From the NCBI RefSeq assembly GCF_900167165.1, contig NZ_FUXM01000023.1, positions 1 to 37,325 of the forward strand: a DNA stretch of 37,325 nt, read 5' to 3'. The position numbers and the translations under genes were made by a program. The first letter of the stretch is position 1, and the number at the start of each line of letters is the position of its first letter. Source of the stretch: Carboxydocella sporoproducens DSM 16521 (GTDB taxonomy: Bacteria; Bacillota; GCA-003054495; Carboxydocellales; Carboxydocellaceae). Of the stretch, positions 16,528 through 23,976 are shown in pieces. Below the pieces are notes generated by a model. That model ran no database searches. It was not told where the DNA came from and saw only the letters and a program-made list of their open reading frames with translations.

Positions 16528-18775
16528 GCGATTGATGGATGCGGCCAGACAATTGCATAAAAGTACCGGTACCGTGCCGCCCCCGTCAGCGCTGGAAGAT
16601 ATGATGCTGGATTTGACCCGGCGGGCTTTGCATCTGGCGCGCGGTAAAGCCGAGCGCTGGGTATCCACTACCTGCGGGTATTGCTCTACAGGCTGTGGGC
16701 TCTTGCTGGGACTGGAAGGGGATACCCCGGTGGCGATCCGTGGTGATGAGGCCTGTGCAACCAACCGGGGCCAGCTCTGCATAAAAGGAGCCTATCAGTG
16801 GCGAACTCTCCGGCATCCGGAACGGGCTACCACGCCAATGGTCCGCAAAAACGGACAGCTGGTGCCGGTTTCCTGGGAGGAAGCTTTGCAGGTTGTTGCC
16901 GACAAAATACGGGAAGCTATAGCGGAACAAGGGCCGGAAGGAGTAGGTATTTATGGTTCCGGTCAGCTGACCCTGGAGGAGAATTATGCCCTGACCAAAC
17001 TGGCACGGGGGGTACTGAAAACACCTAATTTTGATTCCAATACCCGACTCTGTATGAGCGGGACAGTACAGGGGTTGATCAAAGTTTTTGGTGCTGATGG
17101 GCCACCGGGTTGTTATGAAGATCTGGACCTGGCGGATTGTTTGTTGATTTTCGGTTGTAATCCGGCGGAGATGCATCCACAGCTGTGGCGGCGTATGCTC
17201 AAGAACAGACTGGAACGAGGAGCCCGCTTGATAGTAGTTGATCCGCGCCGCACCATTCCAGCACGAGTAGCAGATTTACATTTGCAGCTACGGCCAGGTA
17301 CTAACATCTATTTGCTAAACGCTATTTTGCATGTACTGTTCCGGGATAATTTAATTAACCGGGAAGAAGTAGCCCGGCTGGCGGTCGGCCTGGAACGGGT
17401 AGAAGAAATCGTGAAAAAATATTCTCCAGCAGAAGTGGCTCCCCTTTGCGGGGTGGCGGCAGTGGATATTGAGCAGGTGGCTCGCTGGATTGCTGAAGCC
17501 AAGGCAGCTACCACTGTTTTTGTCCAGGGGGTTACTCAAAGTGCTGCCGGGGTGGAGGCTGTTTCCACCATTTGTACTCTTCATTTGCTGACCGGACATA
17601 TTGGACGCCCGGGAGCGGCGCCTTTTTCCCTGACGGGGCAGGCGGCGGCCATGAGTGCCCGGGAGGTGGGAGCCAGTGGTTTTCTGCCTGGTTACCGCAA
17701 CTGGCAGAATCCCCGGCATCGCCAGGAAGTGGCTGTTTACTGGGGGATTAAGCCGGAAGAATTACCCGCAGGTACCAATGACATTGGTACCATGCTGGAC
17801 ATGGTAGCCGAGGGCAAACTGAAGGTAATGTGGAATATTGCCACTAACCCGGTGGTTTCCCTGCCCGAGCAGGCAAGGGTTCGGCCTTTGCTGGAAAAAG
17901 TATTTCTCATCGTGCAGGATATCTTTTATCCAGTAGAAACCGCGCAGTATGCTGATGTTTTCCTGCCTGCTGCTCAGTGGGGAGAGAAAACCGGTACTTA
18001 TACCAACTCGGAACGGCGGGTGAACCTGGCGGAACGGGCGGTGAATCCGCCGGGAATGGCCAAAACGGATCTGGAAATCATTCAGCTGGTAGCAAAACGA
18101 CTGGGAGCTGAAGAGGCTTTTGCCTGGCCGGATCCGGAAGCGGTTTTTGAGGAGTGGAAAGGACTGTCCCGCGGTCGGCCCTGTGATATGAGTGGTATTA
18201 CCTATGGCTTGATCCGCCAGGAGCGGGGAGTACAATGGCCTTATCCGGCCGGGGGTGTTAGCCAGCAGCGGCTCTATACTGATGGACATTTCTGGACTGA
18301 TCCGGAACAGAGCCAGAGTTACGGTGATTTTAATCAGGCTGCGGGCAAGGCCTGGCTTTTTGCTACGGATATACCAGGGGAAATTTTGCGTCCAACTGAG
18401 GAATATCCTTTCTATCTAAATACCGGCCGGATTATGGAACATTACCATAGCCGGACCAAAACCAAACGCATTCCCGAGATTCAGCAATTAGCGCCAGAAC
18501 CCTTTCTGGAAATCAATCCGCTGAACGCTCAGTCCCTGGGCATCAAGGAAGGAGAAAAGGTACGGATTGTTTCTCCCTGGGGGACGGCCGTTGCCCGGGC
18601 ACGCTTGTGTGACACCGTTGCTCCCGGCCAGGTTTTTCTGCCCTTTCACTTCGGAGATGCCGATTACCAGCAACCAACTGCGGGCAACAACCTGATCGGC
18701 AATGTAGTTAACCCTCTCAGCCGTCAGCCATTGTTCAAACTGGGAATCTGTCGCCTGGAAAAGTGTCCTGATTAA
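16520..18775 (+). CDS. Molybdopterin oxidoreductase, NasA/NarB-type cytoplasmic nitrate reductase catalytic subunit
   Basis: This 751-residue bis-MGD enzyme has an N-terminal [4Fe-4S] site (TTCGYCSTGCG with the fourth Cys in QLCIKG). The predicted molybdenum ligand is Cys178 in RLCMSG, followed by FGADGPPGCYEDL. Further MGD motifs are GCNPAEMHP, VVDPRRT, TGHIGRPGAAPFSLTGQAAAMSAREVG and the C-terminal HYHSRTKTKRIPE. The SAREVG-to-PGYRN segment and cysteine ligand resemble assimilatory NasA/NarB, but it could be another member. No signal peptide or twin-arginine is present, so it is cytoplasmic, unlike NapA downstream. About 45 N-terminal residues precede the usual start of the family. ATG 16520 follows AAGGAGGA. 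No electron-donor subunit adjoins it. Confidence 0.8.
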   Translation: MIKRLMDAARQLHKSTGTVPPPSALEDMMLDLTRRALHLARGKAERWVSTTCGYCSTGCGLLLGLEGDTPVAIRGDEACATNRGQLCIKGAYQWRTLRHPERATTPMVRKNGQLVPVSWEEALQVVADKIREAIAEQGPEGVGIYGSGQLTLEENYALTKLARGVLKTPNFDSNTRLCMSGTVQGLIKVFGADGPPGCYEDLDLADCLLIFGCNPAEMHPQLWRRMLKNRLERGARLIVVDPRRTIPARVADLHLQLRPGTNIYLLNAILHVLFRDNLINREEVARLAVGLERVEEIVKKYSPAEVAPLCGVAAVDIEQVARWIAEAKAATTVFVQGVTQSAAGVEAVSTICTLHLLTGHIGRPGAAPFSLTGQAAAMSAREVGASGFLPGYRNWQNPRHRQEVAVYWGIKPEELPAGTNDIGTMLDMVAEGKLKVMWNIATNPVVSLPEQARVRPLLEKVFLIVQDIFYPVETAQYADVFLPAAQWGEKTGTYTNSERRVNLAERAVNPPGMAKTDLEIIQLVAKRLGAEEAFAWPDPEAVFEEWKGLSRGRPCDMSGITYGLIRQERGVQWPYPAGGVSQQRLYTDGHFWTDPEQSQSYGDFNQAAGKAWLFATDIPGEILRPTEEYPFYLNTGRIMEHYHSRTKTKRIPEIQQLAPEPFLEINPLNAQSLGIKEGEKVRIVSPWGTAVARARLCDTVAPGQVFLPFHFGDADYQQPTAGNNLIGNVVNPLSRQPLFKLGICRLEKCPD

Positions 18776-18806
18776 CGGACACTTTTCCGCATTTTTGGAC
18801 ACTTTT
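18759..18806 (+). promoter_or_regulatory. Tandem palindromes GTGTCC-N8-GGACAC: terminator and likely activator-binding sites upstream of nrfHA
   Basis: AAGTGTCC (18761-18768), 8 bases, GGACACTT (18777-18784) is a perfect palindrome spanning the NasA-like gene's stop codon. A second copy, CTTTTCC-N8-GGACACTT (18782-18804), has an intact right half only, and its centre lies 20 bases on, two helical turns. They sit about 40-80 bases before a sigma-54 promoter. The first hairpin may also end transcription. Confidence 0.6.
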
Positions 18807-18842
18807 TATTCAAGAGGCGGTAGCCAGGTTACAACCGGTAAG

Positions 18843-18857
18843 TGGCATAAAATTTGC
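18843..18857 (+). promoter_or_regulatory. Sigma-54 promoter of nrfHA
   Basis: TGGCATAAAATTTGC has the -24 TGGCA and -12 TTGC elements with exact spacing (GG-N10-GC). It lies 80 bases upstream of the nrfH start. Confidence 0.8.
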
Positions 18858-18936
18858 TAACTCAATATTTGCCTGGAGTAATTCTATAACATAAAGTGAA
18901 GAGAAAAACTTTCTCAAAGCGAAGGAGGGAAAAAGG

Positions 18937-19371
18937 ATGTTCCAACAACAAGGCAAAGGGATTTTGCTGGGAGCCGTGCTGATGCTGGCTTTAGTAGTTT
19001 TGTTTACCGGCGGCATGGCTTATACTGACAGCGGTGCGTTTTGCAGCAGTTGTCACGTTATGGCAGAAGCCCATAAATCCTGGCAAAACTCGTCTCACCG
19101 GGAGCTCAAATGTAATGAGTGCCACGCCCCCCATAACCTGGCGGCAAAAATCCCCTTTAAGGCAAAAAGTGGCCTCAGAGACGTCTGGGCGGTAACTTTA
19201 GGGGATGTACCGGCCCAGATTAAAGTGACACCGGAATCGAAAGCAGTTATCCAGGCTAACTGTGTTGAATGCCATCGCACTACGGTGAGCCGGACCCACG
19301 TGGAAAAACTTTCCGGCCAGGATTGTACCTTCTGTCACCGGGGTCTGCCCCACGGCAGAACGCAAAAATAG
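18937..19371 (+). CDS. nrfH: NrfH-type tetraheme cytochrome c, quinol oxidase subunit of nitrite reductase
   Basis: NrfH anchors NrfA to the outer face of the membrane and passes electrons from menaquinol to it. The 144-residue protein has one N-terminal membrane helix (about 7-29, GILLGAVLMLALVVLFTGG) and four CxxCH heme sites: CSSCH, CNECH, CVECH and CTFCH. The first is CSSCHVM, the CxxCHxM form typical of NrfH heme 1, where Met is the axial ligand. GAAGGAGGG lies before ATG 18937. The gene is 16 bases ahead of nrfA and behind a sigma-54 promoter. NapC-type proteins are the alternative, but size and neighbour favour NrfH. Confidence 0.93.
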   Translation: MFQQQGKGILLGAVLMLALVVLFTGGMAYTDSGAFCSSCHVMAEAHKSWQNSSHRELKCNECHAPHNLAAKIPFKAKSGLRDVWAVTLGDVPAQIKVTPESKAVIQANCVECHRTTVSRTHVEKLSGQDCTFCHRGLPHGRTQK

Positions 19372-19387
19372 CAGAGGAGGGATACAT

Positions 19388-20680
19388 ATGTGGCAAAAGG
19401 CGAAAAAATGGTTATTAATCGGTATGTCCATTACCAGCATTTTTGCTCTGGCTGCCTGTGGTTCTAATACCAGCAGTCAGCAGGGTGGGGTTGGCTTAAG
19501 TGAGGAAGAAGCTGTAGATTCATCTTTATGGAAGGATAAATATCCCCTGCAGTATGCCAGCTATCTGAAAAACAAAGAGGGCGGGATGACAGAATTTGGT
19601 GGATCTGATAAGGTTCCCAAGGCGGATACAGAGCCGGAAATCAAGAAGCTGTTCGCTGGCTATGGCTTTTCCAAGGATTATAATGAAGACCGGGGTCATG
19701 TTTATGCCGTTGAAGATGTAACTTCCACCAAGCGCTTAAAACCCAATACCCCGGCAACCTGTATGACCTGTAAATCCACCCAGGTGCCCCTTTTCTACAA
19801 AAAACTGGGTGAAGATGGGTATTATAATACCTTGTTCAGCGATATCGCCAAACAGACTAAACATTCCATTGGCTGTTCTGATTGCCATGATCCCAAAACC
19901 AATGAACTGAGAGTTACCCGTCCTGCTTTCATCGAAGCGATGAAAAGAAGAGGTATTGATGTCACCAAGGCAACCCGCCAGGAAATGCGCAGCTACGTTT
20001 GTGGTCAATGTCACGTGGAATATTATTTTGATAAAGGGAAAGTATTAACTTTCCCCTGGGATAATGGTTTTGGTGTGGATGATATTGAAAAGTACTATGA
20101 TGCCAAGCAGGGCTTCAAGGATTGGGAACATCCTGATTCCAAGGCACCCATGCGGAAGGTACAGCACCCCGAATTCGAATGGTGGATTACCGGTACCCAT
20201 GGTACTGCTGGTGTAGCCTGTGCTGATTGCCATATGCCCTACATGCGGGATGCTTCCGGGGAAAAATATTCTTCCCACTGGTGGACCAGTCCTTTGAAAA
20301 CTCTGGAACAGTCTTGTACCAAGTGCCATACCCAGGGCACAGACTGGCTGAAACAGAAAGTACATGATATCCAGTCCCGGACCTGGGAATTGCAAACTAT
20401 TGCTTCCAAAGAAATTGCCAAGGCTCATGACCAGATCAAACTGGCTCTGGCTACTCCCGGGGCAGATCAGAATCTGATTGCCCAGGCTCAGCGCAAGGTA
20501 GTGCAGGCCCAGTGGCGCTGGGACTGGATTGCAGCGGAAAACTCCCGCGGTTTCCACAACCCCGATATGGCTCTTAACACTTTAGGTAAAGCTATCCTGA
20601 TGGCCAAAGAAACCCAGGAACTGGCTCAGCAGGCGATGGCCAAAGGGCAAAAGGCACAACCGGTTAAACCGGCCCAATAA
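19388..20680 (+). CDS. nrfA: Cytochrome c nitrite reductase NrfA (ammonia-forming)
   Basis: NrfA reduces nitrite to ammonium with six electrons outside the cell membrane. The 430-residue protein has the active-site heme motif CMTCK (Cys125-Lys129), where Lys replaces the usual distal His, and four normal sites: CSDCH, CGQCH, CADCH and CTKCH. WITGTHG and CHMPYMRD are catalytic-site signatures. The N-terminus ends in the lipobox ALAAC (Cys24), so it should be a lipoprotein, as expected in a Gram-positive lacking a periplasm. The C-terminal tail is Gln/Ala/Lys rich. AGAGGAGG precedes the ATG. It forms an operon with nrfH. Confidence 0.96.
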   Translation: MWQKAKKWLLIGMSITSIFALAACGSNTSSQQGGVGLSEEEAVDSSLWKDKYPLQYASYLKNKEGGMTEFGGSDKVPKADTEPEIKKLFAGYGFSKDYNEDRGHVYAVEDVTSTKRLKPNTPATCMTCKSTQVPLFYKKLGEDGYYNTLFSDIAKQTKHSIGCSDCHDPKTNELRVTRPAFIEAMKRRGIDVTKATRQEMRSYVCGQCHVEYYFDKGKVLTFPWDNGFGVDDIEKYYDAKQGFKDWEHPDSKAPMRKVQHPEFEWWITGTHGTAGVACADCHMPYMRDASGEKYSSHWWTSPLKTLEQSCTKCHTQGTDWLKQKVHDIQSRTWELQTIASKEIAKAHDQIKLALATPGADQNLIAQAQRKVVQAQWRWDWIAAENSRGFHNPDMALNTLGKAILMAKETQELAQQAMAKGQKAQPVKPAQ

Positions 20681-20684
20681 AGAA

Positions 20685-20718
20685 GAGTTCCCGGCAGTTA
20701 ATGCCGGGAACTTTTTTG
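20685..20718 (+). terminator. Terminator after nrfA
   Basis: AGTTCCCGGCA (20686-20696) pairs with TGCCGGGAACT (20702-20712), followed by TTTTTT. Confidence 0.9.
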
Positions 20719-20721
20719 CAT

Positions 20722-20736
20722 TGGTATGATTTTTGC
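20722..20736 (+). promoter_or_regulatory. Possible sigma-54 promoter of the HPP gene
   Basis: TGGTATGATTTTTGC keeps the invariant GG-N10-GC spacing and the TTGC element, but -24 is TGGTA instead of TGGCA. The stretch is AT-rich, so this is weaker than the nrfH and Rieske promoters. Confidence 0.45.
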
Positions 20737-20773
20737 ATATAAAAAAGATTGAAAAGGAGGTGGCGGGAACAGG

Positions 20774-21241
20774 ATGGAGAGAAAACGGCAACTGGCCCAT
20801 TTACTTGGGGGCGGCATAGCCATGTTTGTTCTCCTTTTTTTGACCAAAAACCAGGGTTTTTCACTGGCAGCCCCCTCGTTTGGTGCCTCGGCTATGCTGA
20901 TTTTTGCCCTGGGAAAGGGTCAGCCGGCCGAAGGGAAAAATGCTTTCTGGGGACAAGTCCTGTCTGCCTTGGCCGGAGTGACAACAGCCAAAATCCTGGG
21001 CACTACCTGGTATGCAGTAGCGATAGCGGTTTTTCTGGCTTTTCTGGTAATGCTGGTCACCGACACCTTTCACCCTCCTGGGGGTGCTACTGCCTTCCTG
21101 GCCTGTGATACAGGCCAGGGCTGGTGGTTTGTGCTCCTGCCCGTAGCCAGCGGAATAGGTATCATGCTGCTTATCCGTTATATATCCTACCGGCTCACTG
21201 AATTAATTCCTGAATCCCGGGTTGAGGTGGAGGAAGGATAA
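20774..21241 (+). CDS. HPP family membrane protein, possible nitrite transporter
   Basis: The 155-residue protein has four hydrophobic segments (about 8-25, 33-47, 70-100 and 110-135) and the HPP signatures APSFGASAML and HPPGGATAFLA. HPP proteins of cyanobacteria and chloroplasts have been linked to nitrite uptake. Its place directly after nrfA, and behind a sigma-54-like promoter of its own, fits a role in moving nitrite between the cytoplasmic NasA-like enzyme and NrfA outside. That role is inferred, not shown. AAGGAGGT precedes the ATG at 20774. Confidence 0.75.
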   Translation: MERKRQLAHLLGGGIAMFVLLFLTKNQGFSLAAPSFGASAMLIFALGKGQPAEGKNAFWGQVLSALAGVTTAKILGTTWYAVAIAVFLAFLVMLVTDTFHPPGGATAFLACDTGQGWWFVLLPVASGIGIMLLIRYISYRLTELIPESRVEVEEG

Positions 21242-21242
21242 C

Positions 21243-21266
21243 AGGTGTCCTGAAAGATGGACAGTT
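21243..21266 (+). promoter_or_regulatory. Palindrome AGGTGTCC-N8-GGACAGTT upstream of the HD-GYP gene
   Basis: AGGTGTCC (21243-21250), TGAAAGAT, GGACAGTT (21259-21266) has the same architecture as the sites before nrfH and the Rieske operon. I find no good sigma-54 element between it and the HD-GYP start. It is probably a binding site of the same activator. Confidence 0.5.
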
Positions 21267-21339
21267 TTCTTTCTGATTGCACAGTAGTGGAGCAAGCAAA
21301 GTTAGCTCATTTTCCTGAAAGGTGGTTTTTCTTAGTCCA

Positions 21340-22509
21340 ATGGAAGTCAAATTTCTCACACAAATTGGTACTGGGAGTTCTGCTACTCAGGTTAGAGAGG
21401 TTTTATTAGCTGCTGTGAAAGCGATTGTGCAGGCAGTGGGAGAGCGGGACCGTTATACCAGACATCATTCTCAGAATGTGGCTGAATATGCTAAAATCAT
21501 TGCCCGTGAGCTGGATTTGCCGTCGGAACAGGTGGAGAGTATCTATCTTGCTGCCTTGTTTCACGATATAGGTAAAATTGGGGTTCCCGACCAGGTTTTA
21601 AATAAACCAAGTAAATTAGAGGAAAACGAACTGCTACTGATTAGAGAACATCCATTGATTGCTGGCCGCATTCTGGAAAGTTTCGGCGAGTTCAGGGATA
21701 TTCTCCCTGCCATTACGCAACATCATGAACACTGGGATGGGAGCGGTTATCCTTTTGGTTTAATTGGGGAAGCTATTGATTTGGGTGCCAGGATAATCGC
21801 TGTTGCTGATGCTTTTGATGCCATGACCAGCGATCGAATCTATCGTCCGGGAATGCCTCAGGCCCAGGCCATTGACATTTTGAGTAAAGGGGCAGGTCAG
21901 CAGTGGGACCCCCGGGTGGTGAACGCTTTTATTAACTGGTGGGAAAAAACCTATAATCCCCGGGGTCGGCACGACTGGCAAATGAAACATATACAGACTA
22001 TTTATCAAAACTTTTTAAAGGATACGACTGGTGGAAAAGTATTACTCCTTGACGAAAAAGAGATCGAGCAATTTCTCAAACCTCTGCAGTGTTTTGCGGA
22101 GCTGCCCATCGAAAATGGTTTGCATTTAAGCTGGTCAAGGCAGTTATTCAGTGACTGGCTGGGGGAGCTGGGACTGGACCAGGTATATCAACAGACCTAT
22201 CAACTGGTCTTCTCTGAGCTGGTTAGCAATATGCTCAAACACGCTGAGAAAGGGACAATCCAGTGGGGCCGAAATAGTGCCGGGGAAATTGTACTCATTG
22301 CCAATGACCAGGGCCAGGGTTTTGTGCTGGAAAAATTGCCGCAGAGCATCATGGTCAGCGGTTTTTCCACCAAAAAGTCCCTGGGCTGGGGACTTCCTTT
22401 TATACTGGAGCATTGCCGACAACTGGTAATTGCGAAAACGGAAAGCGGTACCTTTATTGCAATCAAACTTGGTTGTGAACAGATTGAAGACATGGGCCAG
22501 ACTATTTAG
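21340..22509 (+). CDS. HD-GYP domain protein fused to a HATPase (anti-sigma-like) domain
   Basis: The 389-residue protein has an HD-GYP domain (about 15-200) and a C-terminal GHKL ATPase domain (about 245-385). HD-GYP domains are c-di-GMP phosphodiesterases. The HD pair is in FHDIGKIGVP, the GYP loop is DGSGYPFGL, and VADAFDAMTSDRIYR is typical. The ATPase part has the N-box ELVSNMLKHAE, a G1-like ANDQGQGF, and GLGLPF-like LGWGLPF, as in SpoIIAB/RsbW-type kinases. A phosphodiesterase joined to such a kinase domain suggests a signalling switch. ATG 21340 is used, but GTG 21322 is possible; the ribosome site is weak. The gene stands alone between the two respiratory operons. Confidence 0.85.
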   Translation: MEVKFLTQIGTGSSATQVREVLLAAVKAIVQAVGERDRYTRHHSQNVAEYAKIIARELDLPSEQVESIYLAALFHDIGKIGVPDQVLNKPSKLEENELLLIREHPLIAGRILESFGEFRDILPAITQHHEHWDGSGYPFGLIGEAIDLGARIIAVADAFDAMTSDRIYRPGMPQAQAIDILSKGAGQQWDPRVVNAFINWWEKTYNPRGRHDWQMKHIQTIYQNFLKDTTGGKVLLLDEKEIEQFLKPLQCFAELPIENGLHLSWSRQLFSDWLGELGLDQVYQQTYQLVFSELVSNMLKHAEKGTIQWGRNSAGEIVLIANDQGQGFVLEKLPQSIMVSGFSTKKSLGWGLPFILEHCRQLVIAKTESGTFIAIKLGCEQIEDMGQTI

Positions 22510-22531
22510 GTGTCCATTTTGGTGGACTGAG
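22508..22531 (+). promoter_or_regulatory. Palindrome AGGTGTCC-N8-GGACTGAG, likely upstream activator site of the Rieske-nap operon
   Basis: It begins at the stop codon of the HD-GYP gene and its centre lies about 70 bases before a consensus sigma-54 promoter, a typical enhancer distance. Same left half and same 8-base gap as the sites at 18761 and 21243; the right half keeps only GGAC. Confidence 0.6.
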
Positions 22532-22558
22532 TTCCATTAATAAGCACAATTTTAATAT

Positions 22559-22610
22559 GCAAAGCCGTGCTAAACCGCCTCGGGCTGGTTGGCACGGCTT
22601 TTGCTTTGTT
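22559..22610 (+). terminator. Terminator hairpin overlapping the sigma-54 promoter
   Basis: GCAAAGCCGTGC (22559-22570) pairs with GCACGGCTTTTGC (22592-22604), one bulged T, followed by TTTGTT. It probably ends the HD-GYP gene. Its right arm is at the same time the -24/-12 promoter element. Confidence 0.6.
22590..22604 (+). promoter_or_regulatory. Sigma-54 promoter of the Rieske-nap operon
   Basis: TGGCACGGCTTTTGC matches the consensus TGGCACG-N4-TTGC at every defined base. It lies 58 bases before the first start codon of the operon. Confidence 0.88.
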
Positions 22611-22661
22611 GTTGGCCGCAAACAACAGCGTTTGCATACCTTTGTGAAGGGAGGGAACAAA

Positions 22662-22874
22662 GTGGAAAAAATGTGGCGTACTGCAACAAATCTGATGGTT
22701 TTTCTCACCTTACTGGCAGTTGCCACCATTGGCCTGATGGGCAAATACTGGCTAATCGGTGATAGCCGCGGAGTTTTCATCTATGGTGGCATCTTTTTTA
22801 TGATTTCCGGTATTGCTCTCTATGTCTGGAAAAGTACAGTATTTCCCAATGAGGAGGTAGAATGGCGTGACTAA
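22662..22874 (+). CDS. Small membrane protein at the head of the Rieske-nap operon
   Basis: This 70-residue protein has two hydrophobic segments (NLMVFLTLLAVATIGLMGKY and IYGGIFFMISGIALYVW) and a short acidic C-terminus. I do not recognise the family. It lies directly before the Rieske gene and overlaps it by 8 bases, so it is likely a small subunit or assembly partner of the b6-type complex. b6f complexes have small single-helix subunits, but no sequence match is claimed. GTG 22662 is chosen for AAGGGAGG at 22647-22654. Confidence 0.65.
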   Translation: MEKMWRTATNLMVFLTLLAVATIGLMGKYWLIGDSRGVFIYGGIFFMISGIALYVWKSTVFPNEEVEWRD

Positions 22875-23313
22875 ACAACAGGACATGTCCAGGCGCAAGT
22901 TTTTAACCCTCCTGGGGGGTATACCGCTGGCTGGTATTGTAGTATCATCCACCTCAGTCTTTACCCAGTATCTGTATCCCCCTGAATCCCTGCGGACTCC
23001 ACCCAAGCCAATGGAGGTGGCAGTTGAAGGGGAGTTAAAGGTAGGGGAGCTGAAGGAATTTGAATACAATGATGCTCCGGCGGTACTGGTGCAGGTGAAA
23101 GAAGGGGAATACAAGGCCTTTTATCGCAAATGCACTCACCTGGGCTGTGTAGTGATTTTTAACCAGGAGCAAAAAGTTTTTGATTGCCCCTGCCATGGCG
23201 GCAAATTCGATTTGAACGGCAATGTGCTGGCCGGGCCACCGCCGGCTCCCCTGACCCAGCTGGCAGTTAAAGTCGATGGTGGCAAGATTATCGTCAGTGA
23301 GAGGAGTGCGTAA
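22867..23313 (+). CDS. Rieske iron-sulfur protein of a b6/bc-type complex
   Basis: The Rieske subunit takes one electron from quinol at the outer face of the membrane. The 148-residue protein starts with a twin-arginine-type signal anchor (SRRKFLTLLGG, about 8-35). The 2Fe-2S cluster ligands are Cys89/His91 in CTHLGC and Cys107/His110 in CPCHGG; Cys94 and Cys109 form the usual disulfide. It has the GPP loop (AGPPPAPL). GTG 22867 overlaps the previous gene by 8 bases. The next gene is cytochrome b6. Confidence 0.95.
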   Translation: MTKQQDMSRRKFLTLLGGIPLAGIVVSSTSVFTQYLYPPESLRTPPKPMEVAVEGELKVGELKEFEYNDAPAVLVQVKEGEYKAFYRKCTHLGCVVIFNQEQKVFDCPCHGGKFDLNGNVLAGPPPAPLTQLAVKVDGGKIIVSERSA

Positions 23314-23316
23314 CCG

Positions 23317-23964
23317 ATGAAAGCCTGGTTGATCGAACGTTTTGGCACCGGCTGGCTGGAAACCTGGAAGGAGATCAAGGAACATCCGGTTCCGCCTCAT
23401 GCCTTGAATCCCATCTATTGTCTGGGTGGCTTAACCTTTCTCTCTTTTTTGATCCAGGCTGTGACCGGAATCATTCTAGCTCTTTATTATCGGCCCACAC
23501 CGGAAGAGGCCTATGCTAGTATTCAGTTCATTATGGAGCAGGTTTCCTTTGGGGCCATGATTCGTTCTGTTCATCACTATGCGGCTAATATCATGGTTTT
23601 GCTGGTCATGCTGCATATGCTGCGGGTCTTCTATACCGGTTCCTTTAAAAAACCGCGGGAACTGAACTGGGTAGTAGGGGTATTGCTCTATCTGCTCACT
23701 CTCGCCTTCGGTTTTACCGGCTATCTGTTGCCCTGGGACCAGGTAGCTTACTGGGCTTCAGTGGTTGGCACCGAAATCATGGGTGGAATACCGGTAATTG
23801 GTAAATACCTGATGATTTTGGCCCGTGGTGGACTGAAAGTTACTGAATTCACCCTCACCCGTTTCTATGTCGCCCATGTCATTATCCTGCCCTTGCTGGC
23901 TATCCTCCTGATGGGTTTGCACTTCCTGATGGTAAGGCTGCAGGGTATATCGGAAGAACTGTAA
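23317..23964 (+). CDS. Cytochrome b6-type subunit with covalent-heme cysteine
   Basis: This is the membrane quinol oxidase core. The 215-residue protein aligns with plant and cyanobacterial b6 almost position by position: heme ligands His86, His100, His187 and His202. Cys35, in NPIYCLGG, is the residue that in b6f binds the extra heme c-n (ci). The YRPTPEEAYASIQFIM and FKKPREL segments are also b6-like. Four membrane helices are expected. It is the split form (b6 plus subunit IV), as in Gram-positives such as Bacillus QcrB/QcrC. It follows the Rieske gene by 3 bases. Confidence 0.95.
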   Translation: MKAWLIERFGTGWLETWKEIKEHPVPPHALNPIYCLGGLTFLSFLIQAVTGIILALYYRPTPEEAYASIQFIMEQVSFGAMIRSVHHYAANIMVLLVMLHMLRVFYTGSFKKPRELNWVVGVLLYLLTLAFGFTGYLLPWDQVAYWASVVGTEIMGGIPVIGKYLMILARGGLKVTEFTLTRFYVAHVIILPLLAILLMGLHFLMVRLQGISEEL

Positions 23965-23976
23965 GGGGGATGGAAA

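Noticed and set aside
21285-21305. TGGAGCAAGCAAAG as a sigma-54 promoter for the HD-GYP gene
   Set aside because: The GG-N10-GC spacing fails and the -12 element is absent.
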